This document shows positions 1 to 7,536 of a stretch of 64,000 nt of DNA, piece by piece. This stretch comes from JBMYTN01 sp049604415 (GTDB lineage Bacteria; Pseudomonadota; Alphaproteobacteria; Rhodospirillales; Rhodospirillaceae), in contig JBMYTN010000007.1 in assembly GCA_049604415.1 (NCBI GenBank), positions 81,855-145,854 of the forward strand. Reading direction: 5' to 3'. The translations under genes and the position numbers were made by a program. Below the pieces are notes generated by a model, which worked only from the letters and a program-made list of their open reading frames with translations, was not told the origin of the DNA and ran no database searches. Every line of letters begins with the position of its first letter. Position 1 is the stretch's first letter.

Positions 1-1
1 C

Positions 2-673
2 GAGTTTTCAGAGATCGGTGTGCCGCAAGTGTCCATGGGCACGGTGTCGGATGTCTCGCGCATTATTCAAGATCAGGAAGTGGCCAAAAGCGCGTTGCTG
101 AGCGCGGTTGAGGTCTGTGCCCGGGCCTTGGAAAAGCGTGATCCCTACACGGCGGGCCATCAACAGCGGGTGGTCGAACTGGCGGTGCGGCTGGCAAGCT
201 ATCTGGGCGAAGAAGACGCGGTGATTGAGGGCATTCGCTTGGGGGCCATGGTCCATGACATCGGCAAGATCGCCGTGCCTGCCGAAATCCTGAACAAGCC
301 CGGGCGGCTCTCCAGCGCCGAATTTGACCTGATCAAATTGCATCCGACCCATGGCTATGAAATCCTCGCGCCGATGGAATTCCCTTGGCCCATCGCCGAG
401 ATGGTCTATCAGCATCATGAGCGTGTCGACGGCAGCGGCTATCCCCGGGGGCTGACCGGCGATCACATCTTGCGCGAGGCCAAAATCATTTCCGTGGCTG
501 ACACCATCGAAGCCATTGTCAGCCACCGGCCCTATCGTCCGGCCAAGACCATTGAAGATGCCCTGACGATCCTAGAGGCCCAGCGCGGCAAGGGCTATGC
601 GCCCGAGGTGGTCGACGCCGCCCTGGCCTTGCACCAGAAAGGGCAACTGGTCCTGGAGGGCTGGTGGGGGTAG
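2..673 (+). CDS. HD-GYP domain protein (c-di-GMP phosphodiesterase), 5' end outside window
   Basis: The reading frame is open to the left edge, so this is the C-terminal ~223 residues of a longer protein; upstream sensory or receiver domains would lie outside the window. The visible part is an HD-GYP domain: the segment YTAGHQQRV, the metal-binding HDIGK motif, the HH pair in YQHHERVDGSGYP (which contains the GYP signature), and a later VADTIEAI segment. HD-GYP enzymes hydrolyse cyclic di-GMP to pGpG/GMP in the cytoplasm and control motility and biofilm switching. All metal and signature residues I expect in this part are present, so an active enzyme is plausible. The internal GTG at 20 is an unlikely start because the frame continues upstream without a stop. 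A perfect inverted repeat follows the stop codon. Confidence 0.9.
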   Translation, partial: EFSEIGVPQVSMGTVSDVSRIIQDQEVAKSALLSAVEVCARALEKRDPYTAGHQQRVVELAVRLASYLGEEDAVIEGIRLGAMVHDIGKIAVPAEILNKPGRLSSAEFDLIKLHPTHGYEILAPMEFPWPIAEMVYQHHERVDGSGYPRGLTGDHILREAKIISVADTIEAIVSHRPYRPAKTIEDALTILEAQRGKGYAPEVVDAALALHQKGQLVLEGWWG

Positions 674-674
674 A

Positions 675-697
675 GCGTTTTGACGAAGTCAAAACGC
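675..697. terminator. Perfect 10-bp inverted repeat after the HD-GYP gene
   Basis: GCGTTTTGAC, loop GAA, then GTCAAAACGC form a perfect 10-bp stem two bases after the stop codon. There is no clear T-run, so it may be a transcript-end stabiliser or a small palindromic repeat element rather than a canonical intrinsic terminator. It sits between converging genes. Confidence 0.55.
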
Positions 698-785
698 GGA
701 TAGCGCGGGAGGTGTTTGCGCAGCAAATGCCAAGAGCGCCAGAGCATTGACTCCTATTCCCCTCCACCAGCACCCCATCCCGAGG

Positions 786-1502
786 CTAGGGCGTGATCTT
801 TTTCCGACCGGCGCGTTTCTTAAAGGTCATTTGGAATTGCGCCAGGGTGTCGGGCTCCCCCACCCAGACATAGGCCAACAGCACCGGCTCATAGCGCGAG
901 GTGGTGATGGCATGTTCATGGCCTGAGGCATTGTAGAGCAGGGAGCCGGGCGGATAGACCCCGGCGCTGTTCTGGGAGACAAAGCCGCTGAGGCAGAAAT
1001 AGCTTTCGGTGATGTGGTGGTGGCTGTGGGCTGGATACACGCAGCGCGGGGCAAACAGCACCAGACCCAGCACGAGGTCTTCACAGACGATGGGGCCGCG
1101 CGGCCCAACCAGCTCAGAATAGGCGTAATTGTTTTCCAAGCTGCGCGGCATGCTGTCATAGCCTAGCTCCCAGCGCAGCTCCTTGCGGATCTTGCCGATG
1201 GCGCGGACAAAGGAGTGGGTGCGTTCGCCCTCGCCATTGTCCAGTGCGCGGCCGAGATGGGAGCAGACCGGTCGCAGCGCGGGCTCGACGGCTTTGATCT
1301 CTGGATCCACTGACAGGGCCTTGGACAGCCGGGATTGCACGGTGCGCATATGGCCACCGATCAGCTTGCTGCCCCCCGCCGAGGCATAGCGATAGACATT
1401 ATAATATTCCATCAGCACATAGCGCCAATCCGGGCGTTCGGACAGGCGGGTCTTCGGCAGATCGAGCGGAGCGGTGTCGAGGGGGGGCTGAGCAATATGC
1501 AT
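786..1502 (-). CDS. Cupin of the dimethylsulfoniopropionate lyase family (DddL-like)
   Basis: 238 residues. The C-terminal half is a cupin. Motif 1 reads HSHHHITESYFCLSG, i.e. H-x-H-x4-E-x6-G, and is preceded by a YPAH segment. Motif 2 has PPG followed by a GHEHAIT segment supplying the last histidine, then EPVLLAYVWVGE, which resembles the EPLLALYxWRG end of DMSP lyases. The N-terminal half is helical and lacks a signal peptide; the length fits DddL (~230 aa) better than DddW/DddK (~130-150) or DddY (~400, periplasmic). The family cleaves DMSP to acrylate and dimethyl sulfide. The start at 1502 is chosen for the AGAGGA just upstream; a longer frame to 1661 would run through the divergent promoter region. 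It is divergent from the regulator-cydAB operon. Family membership is fairly secure from the motifs, but the substrate is inferred and another cupin activity is possible. Confidence 0.62.
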   Translation of the reverse strand: MHIAQPPLDTAPLDLPKTRLSERPDWRYVLMEYYNVYRYASAGGSKLIGGHMRTVQSRLSKALSVDPEIKAVEPALRPVCSHLGRALDNGEGERTHSFVRAIGKIRKELRWELGYDSMPRSLENNYAYSELVGPRGPIVCEDLVLGLVLFAPRCVYPAHSHHHITESYFCLSGFVSQNSAGVYPPGSLLYNASGHEHAITTSRYEPVLLAYVWVGEPDTLAQFQMTFKKRAGRKKITP

Positions 1503-1675
1503 CGGTCGGGTCCTCTTGTTTTTAATTGGGTGGGACTCTTCAACAGGTCTTGAGGAAAGTGAGCACCCACTTGGGCGCAAAGTAAATCTCTTTAAAGGCA
1601 TAAGAAGACAATTTTTTCTATGCAGTTGAGACAGTGTCAGCTGCAGCCGAAAAAAACCCACAAAATCAGTATGTC

Positions 1676-1704
1676 TTGACGCCGAATTCAGTGGGTCTCA
1701 TATT
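1676..1704 (+). promoter_or_regulatory. Candidate sigma-70 promoter of the GbsR-like regulator/cydAB operon
   Basis: TTGACG at 1676-1681 and CATATT at 1699-1704 with a 17-bp spacer. The palindromic operator begins inside the -10 element, so a bound repressor would occlude the promoter. The -10 match is moderate. Confidence 0.45.
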
Positions 1705-1722
1705 TTCAGAAATTTCTGAAAA
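1703..1722. promoter_or_regulatory. 20-bp perfect palindrome, probable operator for the GbsR/MarR regulator
   Basis: TTTTCAGAAATTTCTGAAAA is its own reverse complement over 20 bp. It overlaps the putative -10 box and lies 11 bp before the regulator start codon, directly upstream of its GGGAAAG ribosome-binding sequence. A dimeric winged-helix regulator binding such a site would autoregulate and control the coupled cydAB genes. This is inferred from position and symmetry. Confidence 0.6.
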
Positions 1723-1733
1723 TTGGGAAAGCC

Positions 1734-2402
1734 ATGAATTTACCCCCTCTTACCCAGACCTTTGTGCTGCATTTCGGCGAGATGGGCAGCAAATGGGGCC
1801 TGAGTCGCACGGTCGGACAAATCTATGCCCTGCTGTTTTTGTCCGCTGAGCCCCTCAATGCCGACAGCATCACCGAGCAGCTTGGCGTGTCGCGCTCCAA
1901 TGTCTCCATGGGCCTGAAGGAATTGCAGTCCTGGAACCTGGTGCGCCTGCTGCACAAGCCCGGTGACCGGCGGGACTATTTCACCACGCCGGAGGACCTG
2001 TGGGTCATCCTGCGCACCCTGGTCGAGGAACGCAAAAAGCGCGAGGTCGATCCGACCCTGTCCATGCTGCGCTCGGTGCTGATGGAAAGCCCGGGCAGCG
2101 GACCAGACAGCCATGCCCAGGACCGCATGCGGGAAATGCATGACCTGATCGAAATGCTCGATGGCTGGTATGGCGACATCCGGACCATGGAAACCGAACG
2201 CTTGATCGCACTGATCAAGCTGGGCGGACGGATCAGCCAGATGCTCGGGGTCGCCGAGCGCTTCATGGACAACCCGTTTGGCCGACCCGAGCCCGCCACC
2301 GGGGCCGCTGCTGAGCCCAATATCGATCCTAAGGGTATCGCTCCCTCATCCTCACCGTCTTCTTCGACCTCTCCGTCAGACAAAAAGGAGCCCCCACGCT
2401 GA
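1734..2402 (+). CDS. GbsR/MarR-family transcriptional regulator
   Basis: 222 residues. Residues ~5-100 form a winged helix-turn-helix of the GbsR type: helix segments around GQIYALLFLSAEPLNADSI, a recognition-helix region LGVSRSNVSMGLKELQ, and a wing LVRLLHKPGDRRDYF. The central part is a long helical, charged dimerisation segment. The last ~40 residues are low-complexity Pro/Ser-rich (a run of SSPSSSTSPS), unusual for the family. The start at 1734 follows GGGAAAG. The stop TGA overlaps the cydA ATG (TGATG), so the two are translationally coupled and the regulator very likely controls the bd oxidase. Members sense small ligands or redox changes; the signal here is unknown. Confidence 0.85.
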   Translation: MNLPPLTQTFVLHFGEMGSKWGLSRTVGQIYALLFLSAEPLNADSITEQLGVSRSNVSMGLKELQSWNLVRLLHKPGDRRDYFTTPEDLWVILRTLVEERKKREVDPTLSMLRSVLMESPGSGPDSHAQDRMREMHDLIEMLDGWYGDIRTMETERLIALIKLGGRISQMLGVAERFMDNPFGRPEPATGAAAEPNIDPKGIAPSSSPSSSTSPSDKKEPPR

Positions 2403-3808
2403 TGGACGCCTCCGCTTTGGACGCAACCCTATTGGCGCGGATCCAATTCGCCGCCAATATCTCGTTCCATATCCTGTTCCCGACCATCACCATTGCCCTG
2501 GCCTGGGTGCTGCTGGCCTTCAAGCTCCGCTTTGCCTGGACCGGCGACCAACGCTGGATGGATCTCTATGGGCTGTTCGTCAAAATCTTCGCCTTGACCT
2601 TCGGCCTTGGTGTGGTCTCCGGGATCGTGATGTCCTTCCAGTTCGGCACCAACTGGCCGGGCTTTATGGAAACCGTCGGCAATATTGCCGGGCCGCTTCT
2701 GGCCTATGAGATCCTGACCGCCTTCTTCCTCGAAGCCGTGTTCATCGGCATCATGCTGTTTGGCCGCGAACGGGTCGGGGATCGCGTGCATAACCTGGCA
2801 ACGGCTCTGGTGGCCCTCGGCACCACCGCTTCGGCGTTCTGGATCCTGGTGCTGAACAGCTGGATGCACACCCCGGCGGGTTATGAGCTGCGCGATGGCA
2901 TCGTCCATGCGGTCGATTGGATGGCCATCATCTTCAATCCCTCCATGCCCTATCGCCTGGTCCATATGCTGTTGGCTTCGGGGCTGACCGTGGCGTTCCT
3001 GATTGCCGGTCTGTCGGCATGGCGGATGCTGCGCGGCGCGGATCCGCTGGGTCGCATCGGTTTGCAGGTGGGTCTTGGCCTGGGAGCGGTGTTGATCCCG
3101 CTGCAAATCCTGGCCGGAGATCTGCATGGCTTAAACACCTTGGAGCACCAGCCAGCCAAGGTGGCGGCGATGGAGGGCAATTGGGAAACCGGCGGCGAAG
3201 TGCCTCTGCTGCTGTTCGCCCTGCCCGACGAGGACGCCCGTGAAAACCGCTTCGAACTCGCTGTGCCCTATGGGGCCAGCCTGATCCTGACCCATGAGCT
3301 CAAAGGCGAGGTGCCGGGCTTGAACGACTATGAGGGTGCCCATCCCCCCGTCACGCCGGTGTTCTTCGCCTTCCGGATCATGGTCGGCGTCGGCATGGCC
3401 ATGTTGGTGGTGTCCTGGGGCGCGCTGTTGTGGATGCATCGCCGTCGCAAGAGCTTGCCAGCACAGGAGGTCGATCAGGCCCCGCTGCCACGCCTGGCCC
3501 TATGGGGCTTGGTCGCCATGACCTTTTCCGGCTGGGTGGCCACGCTGGCTGGCTGGTATGTCACGGAGATTGGTCGCCAGCCTTGGCTGGTCACAGGGGT
3601 CTTGCGGACCGAGGAGGCCGTCGGACCCGCCACCGCCACCATGGTTGCGTCCTCCTTGGCGCTGTATCTGGCGGTCTATGCGGCCCTGCTGCTGGCCTAT
3701 TGCGTGACCTTGTTCCGCCTCGCCCGGAAGGGGTTAAGGAAAGTTGGTTCGAGTGAGTGGAATGGAGTAACGCGCGCCCCTGAACCCGCGCCGTTGCCCG
3801 CCGAATGA
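2402..3808 (+). CDS. cydA: Cytochrome bd-type quinol oxidase subunit I (cyanide-insensitive type)
   Basis: 468 residues, inner-membrane polytopic. Subunit I carries the hemes of the terminal oxidase that reduces O2 to water with ubiquinol. Visible ligands: His23 in FHILFPT (heme b595), His188 in YRLVHML and Met327 in FRIMVGVGMAM (heme b558), and Glu103/Glu111 in AYEILTAFFLEA. The C-terminal GRQPWLVTGVLRTEEAV block is also conserved. The Q-loop between TM6 and TM7 is short, which places it with CIO/bd-II-like enzymes rather than the long-Q-loop E. coli bd-I. These oxidases have high oxygen affinity and resist cyanide, nitric oxide and sulfide. Its ATG overlaps the regulator stop; cydB follows after 40 bp. 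No cydX-like small frame was recognised after cydB. Confidence 0.96.
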   Translation: MDASALDATLLARIQFAANISFHILFPTITIALAWVLLAFKLRFAWTGDQRWMDLYGLFVKIFALTFGLGVVSGIVMSFQFGTNWPGFMETVGNIAGPLLAYEILTAFFLEAVFIGIMLFGRERVGDRVHNLATALVALGTTASAFWILVLNSWMHTPAGYELRDGIVHAVDWMAIIFNPSMPYRLVHMLLASGLTVAFLIAGLSAWRMLRGADPLGRIGLQVGLGLGAVLIPLQILAGDLHGLNTLEHQPAKVAAMEGNWETGGEVPLLLFALPDEDARENRFELAVPYGASLILTHELKGEVPGLNDYEGAHPPVTPVFFAFRIMVGVGMAMLVVSWGALLWMHRRRKSLPAQEVDQAPLPRLALWGLVAMTFSGWVATLAGWYVTEIGRQPWLVTGVLRTEEAVGPATATMVASSLALYLAVYAALLLAYCVTLFRLARKGLRKVGSSEWNGVTRAPEPAPLPAE

Positions 3809-3848
3809 TCCTTGTGACCGCGCCGTTGCCCGGAGAGGCCCAAAGACC

Positions 3849-4862
3849 ATGAGTATCGATCTGTTTCTATTTGACCCAACGGTTCTGCCGGTGATCTTCG
3901 CCGGACTGATGGGGCTGTCCATCCTGCTCTATGTCATCCTGGATGGCTTTGATCTGGGGGTCGGCTTGCTGGTGCCCTTTGCCACCCCGCCGGAGCAGGA
4001 CCGCATGATCGCCTCCATTGGCCCCTTTTGGGACGCCAATGAAACCTGGCTGGTGCTGGCCATCGGTCTGTTGCTGGTGGCGTTCCCAGCCGCCCATGGG
4101 GCGATCCTTGGGGCGCTCTATCTTCCGGTGGCCCTCATGCTGGTTGGTTTGATCCTGCGCGGGGTGGCCTTTGAGTTCCGAGCCAAGTCAGAGGGCGAGG
4201 GCAAACGGCTCTGGACTCAAATCTTCGCCGCCGGGTCCTTGCTCACCGGGCTGACCCAAGGCTGGATGCTCGGCCTTTATCTGTCCGGTCTGTCCTGGGC
4301 ACCCGGCGCGTTGGCCTTTGCCGCGCTCTGCGCCCTGTGCCTGCCTGCGGGCTATGCTCTGCTGGGGGCTTGCTGGTTGATCTGGAAAACCGGGGATGGC
4401 CTGCAGCGCAAGGCTGTGCGCTGGGCCAAACCGGCCTTGCTGGGCGCGGGGGCCGGGATCGCGGCGGTTTCCATCGCCACCCCCATTGCCCATGACTCCA
4501 TCGCGGCGAAATGGTTTGCCTGGCCGGAGGTGATCCTGCTCGCCCCGCTGCCCCTGATGGCAGCCGGTTTGGTCGCGGTGCTCTGGGTCGGGTTGGGGGC
4601 TTTGCCGGACCGGGAGGATCGCTGGCGCGCCGCACCCTTCCTGGCGGCTTCGGCGCTGGTCGGTACCTGTTTCGTCGGGCTGACCTATTCTCTCTATCCC
4701 CAGGTGGTTCCGGGTGGACCGACGATCTATGAAACCGCCTCCGCGCCGGAAAGCCTTACCATCATCCTGGTTGGCGTGATCGTCGTGATGCCGATCATCG
4801 CAGCCTATACCCTGCTGTCCTATCGGTTGTTCCGGGGAAAAGCCCGCCCGCTCAGCTATTAG
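3849..4862 (+). CDS. cydB: Cytochrome bd-type quinol oxidase subunit II
   Basis: 337 residues, about eight to nine membrane helices, the partner of CydA in the bd oxidase. The N-terminus has the family block YVILDGFDLGVG and then FWDANETWLVLAIG, both diagnostic for CydB. The length matches the family (330-380). It lies 40 bp after cydA on the same transcript. The stop codon overlaps a short sequence (4859-4877) that is repeated at another gene end in this window. Downstream is a converging LysR gene, so the operon ends here. No assembly transporter genes (cydDC) are in the window. Confidence 0.96.
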   Translation: MSIDLFLFDPTVLPVIFAGLMGLSILLYVILDGFDLGVGLLVPFATPPEQDRMIASIGPFWDANETWLVLAIGLLLVAFPAAHGAILGALYLPVALMLVGLILRGVAFEFRAKSEGEGKRLWTQIFAAGSLLTGLTQGWMLGLYLSGLSWAPGALAFAALCALCLPAGYALLGACWLIWKTGDGLQRKAVRWAKPALLGAGAGIAAVSIATPIAHDSIAAKWFAWPEVILLAPLPLMAAGLVAVLWVGLGALPDREDRWRAAPFLAASALVGTCFVGLTYSLYPQVVPGGPTIYETASAPESLTIILVGVIVVMPIIAAYTLLSYRLFRGKARPLSY

Positions 4863-4877
4863 ATCGAACAGGGCTCT
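4859..4877. repeat. Dispersed gene-end repeat, copy 1
   Basis: TTAGATCGAACAGGGCTCT occurs here, overlapping the cydB stop, and again identically at 10977-10995 at another 3' gene end. Both copies lie between converging genes. A looser relative (TTAGATCGGAAATCGCTCTA) starts near 56541, also between converging genes. Confidence 0.6.
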
Positions 4878-4887
4878 AGGGGAGGCT

Positions 4888-5796
4888 CTACATCCACGGG
4901 GTCTGGGCAGCTTGGGCCTTCAACGCCTCCAAGAACAGCCGCAAAGGGACCATCGTCCGATATTCCCGGGGAAAATAAAGATAGACCCCGGGCACATCGG
5001 GCACATGGCCTGCCAAGACCGGGACCAGCGCACCGCTTTCCAAATCCGGACGGCAGAAATCCAGAAAGGTATAGGCCAAGCCCAGGCCTTGTTTGGCGAG
5101 ATCGACCAAAGCGGGCAGGGTGTTGACGGTCAGGCTGCCCGCGACCTCGACATCATAGGGGCCTTCCGGGCCGGTCAAGCGCCAGGGCGCGATCTTGCCC
5201 ACGCTTTGAAACCGATAATGCAGACAATGATGCCCCAGCAGGTCTTCCGGGCGCTGCGGCCTGCCATGACGGGCGATATAGGCCGGACTGGCCAGAATGC
5301 CGACCTTCAAGGGCGGGGTCAGGCGCACCGCCACCATGTCCTGGGTGATGCGATCCCCCAGCCGGAAACCCGCATGCAGCCCTTCCGACAGGATGTCGGA
5401 AAAAGCATCGGTCAGGGACAACTCCACCGAAATCTCCGGATAGGCCCGGGCAAAGCCTAACAGGCTAGGTCCAACCAGCAGCGGATAGACAAAATCCGGC
5501 AAGGCCAGCCGCAAACTGCCCCGCGCCGTATGGCCGGTGGTTCGCGCGGTTTCCACCGCACTGTCCAATTGGTCAAAGGCCGGGCCCGCGCCGCGCAACA
5601 AAGCCCGTCCGGCCTCGGTCAGGCTGAGGGAGCGGGTGGTGCGGACAAACAAGGCCGTATCAAGCTGACCCTCCAAGGTCTTGAGCTGATGGCTGACCGT
5701 CGAGGGTTTTAGCCCGAGGGCATCCGCAGCCCCGCGCAGGCTGCCTTGGCGGGCAATGGCGACAAAGATTTCCAAGGTGGCGAGGGGCAGGCGCAT
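4888..5796 (-). CDS. LysR-family transcriptional regulator
   Basis: 302 residues, a normal LysR length. Residues 1-60 hold the winged HTH (LATLEIFVAIARQGSLRGAA, then LGLKPSTVSHQLKTLE) and residues ~90-295 the periplasmic-binding-protein-like effector domain (RLALPDFVYPLLVGPSLLGF onwards). The HTH and the YTFLDF/LVPVL region resemble the subfamily around AaeR/DmlR, but the effector cannot be assigned. It is divergent from the alpha/beta hydrolase at 5948 with a ~150-bp shared control region containing the palindrome GCCTTAAGGC near 5867, so regulation of the hydrolase is the simplest expectation. Confidence 0.9.
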   Translation of the reverse strand: MRLPLATLEIFVAIARQGSLRGAADALGLKPSTVSHQLKTLEGQLDTALFVRTTRSLSLTEAGRALLRGAGPAFDQLDSAVETARTTGHTARGSLRLALPDFVYPLLVGPSLLGFARAYPEISVELSLTDAFSDILSEGLHAGFRLGDRITQDMVAVRLTPPLKVGILASPAYIARHGRPQRPEDLLGHHCLHYRFQSVGKIAPWRLTGPEGPYDVEVAGSLTVNTLPALVDLAKQGLGLAYTFLDFCRPDLESGALVPVLAGHVPDVPGVYLYFPREYRTMVPLRLFLEALKAQAAQTPWM

Positions 5797-5947
5797 GGGG
5801 CAGAGGCTCTGGCTCAGGTTCTGACTAATTCATCGATATCATACAGCAAAGAGTTCAAAAATAGGGGCCTTAAGGCATTAATCGCCAGAGCGTATCTTCT
5901 GGTCATCGATCACCCCCGATCCCCCAAAAATGTCTCAGGAGGTCGCC

Positions 5948-6880
5948 ATGAGCCCCGCCCGCATCAGCTTGCAAAACACCCCCACCAAGCCTGGCGTCAC
6001 CCAGCGCCCGTTGGCCTTTGACAGCGCGGGCGTGACCCTACAGGGCGTGCTCTACTTGCCTGAAGCCGCCTCGGCCCCGCTGCCCGCCGTCATCGTCACC
6101 GGGGCCTGGACCACGGTGAAAGGACAAATGGCGGGGACCTATGCCCGGGAGCTGGCGGCGCGTGGCTTTGCCGCTTTGGCGTTCGACTTCACCGGTTGGG
6201 GCGAGAGCGCAGGGGTGCCGCGCTATGTGGAAGACCCGGCGGTGAAAACCCAGGATATCCTCGCCGCCGCCCAGGCCTTGGCCGCCTTGCCCGAGGTCGA
6301 TGCCGGAGCCCTCTCCGGGCTCGGGATCTGCGCCTCCTCGGGCTATATGGCCGCTGCGGTGGCCGACAGCGCGCATCTGCAGAAGCTGGCCCTGGTGGCA
6401 CCCTGGCTCCACGACCCGGCCATGGCCGAGGGCATTTATGGGGGTCCGGAGGTCGCCGCCAATTTGATCGCCACCAGCGAGGCCGAGAACGCGGCTGAAA
6501 CCGTGCTTGTGGCCGCCAGCGCCGAGGACCAAAGCGCGGTGATGTTTCAAGCGCCCTATTACACCGAGGCCGACCGGGGCCTGATCCCGGACTATGACAA
6601 TCAATTCTCGGTGCTCAGCTGGAAGCCTTGGCTGACCTATGACGCCCAGGCGTCTGCGGATCGCCTGACCAAGCCGGTGTTGATGGTCGGCTCGCCCGCC
6701 ATCGCCTTGCCTGCTGGGGCTGCGGCCTATGAAGCCCGGACCAAAGCGCCGCTGGAAAAGCTCTGGCTCGGCGAGGATGTCACCCAGTTCGATTTTTATG
6801 ATCGGGCGGATGTGGTGACCAGCGCCGCTGACGCTGTCGCCGGATTCTTCAGCGACGAAACCCTCAGTTCTCCCCGTTAG
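5948..6880 (+). CDS. Alpha/beta hydrolase with cysteine at the nucleophile elbow
   Basis: 310 residues, cytoplasmic (no signal peptide). It is a serine-hydrolase-like fold: strand VIVTGAW, ARGFAALAFDFTGWGES, and the nucleophile elbow GLGICASSGY, where residue Cys128 occupies the usual Ser position. A late acid/base region sits at PVLMVGSPAIALPAG and FDFYDRADVV; the final histidine normally found there is not obvious, the equivalent stretch reading QFDFYD. The family includes dienelactone-hydrolase-like and YcjY-like proteins, where a Cys elbow is known. Start at 5948 is selected because AGGAGG lies 5 bp upstream; the in-frame ATG at 5930 lacks one. Divergent LysR regulator upstream, SnoaL-like gene downstream. 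Substrate unknown. Confidence 0.8.
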   Translation: MSPARISLQNTPTKPGVTQRPLAFDSAGVTLQGVLYLPEAASAPLPAVIVTGAWTTVKGQMAGTYARELAARGFAALAFDFTGWGESAGVPRYVEDPAVKTQDILAAAQALAALPEVDAGALSGLGICASSGYMAAAVADSAHLQKLALVAPWLHDPAMAEGIYGGPEVAANLIATSEAENAAETVLVAASAEDQSAVMFQAPYYTEADRGLIPDYDNQFSVLSWKPWLTYDAQASADRLTKPVLMVGSPAIALPAGAAAYEARTKAPLEKLWLGEDVTQFDFYDRADVVTSAADAVAGFFSDETLSSPR

Positions 6881-7036
6881 ACGTGATTTGGTTCGTTTGG
6901 GCTTTGCCCTCACTGGGCCCTCAAGCGCCGGGCTGGCTTACGGGCCATTCGGCCCGGGACCTCAATGGTCCAGTCGCGTCCTTTCAGAACGCTCCAGGTT
7001 CCCTGAGGCAATGACAGATTGGTTGGAAAGGTGACA

Positions 7037-7492
7037 ATGATGCAGGAATTTCAGCGTATTCAAAACACGGTGCAGCGGTTTTTCGCCGGGGTCGATGCCG
7101 GAGACTGGGACGGGGTCGCCGCCCTGATGGCCGATCCGTTCCATATCGATTATTCCAGCTATGGCGGCGGTCCCGCAGCCCAAGTCAGCCCACAAGATGT
7201 GTTGAGCGGCTGGAAGGCCTTCCTGCCCGGCTTTGATGCCGTCCACCATCAATTGGGGCCGCTGGACATCACCCTGGAGGACGCTCAAGCCCTGGTCAAA
7301 GCCCATGGCACCGCCACCCATTACATTGCCGATGTCCCGGAGGGCAGCACCGGCACCATCATCGGTACCTATGATCTGACCCTGCAGCGGGCAGAGGCCG
7401 AGTGGCTGCTGACCGGCATGACCTTCTACTTCAAATTCCAAAGCGGCAATCCGGCGCTGTCGGAACTGGCGGCGCAACGGGCGGCGGTTTAG
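7037..7492 (+). CDS. SnoaL-like/NTF2-fold protein
   Basis: 151 residues. The pattern is a small cone-shaped NTF2-like domain: N-terminal helices (FQRIQNTVQRFFAGVDAGDW), the segment ALMADPFHIDYSSYGGG, then alternating strands (HQLGPLDITLEDAQALV, GTATHYIADV, TIIGTYDLTLQR, WLLTGMTFYFKF). Such proteins act as small isomerases, dehydratases or ligand binders; nothing here fixes the reaction. Start at 7037 follows GGAAAGG; the TTG at 7019 is rejected. It follows the alpha/beta hydrolase by ~156 bp on the same strand, so co-transcription is possible and the pair may handle one substrate under the LysR regulator. Confidence 0.8.
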   Translation: MMQEFQRIQNTVQRFFAGVDAGDWDGVAALMADPFHIDYSSYGGGPAAQVSPQDVLSGWKAFLPGFDAVHHQLGPLDITLEDAQALVKAHGTATHYIADVPEGSTGTIIGTYDLTLQRAEAEWLLTGMTFYFKFQSGNPALSELAAQRAAV

Positions 7493-7536
7493 GCTGTAAA
7501 CTAAAAAACGTCCCGTTTATGAGTCTACGGCCTAGG

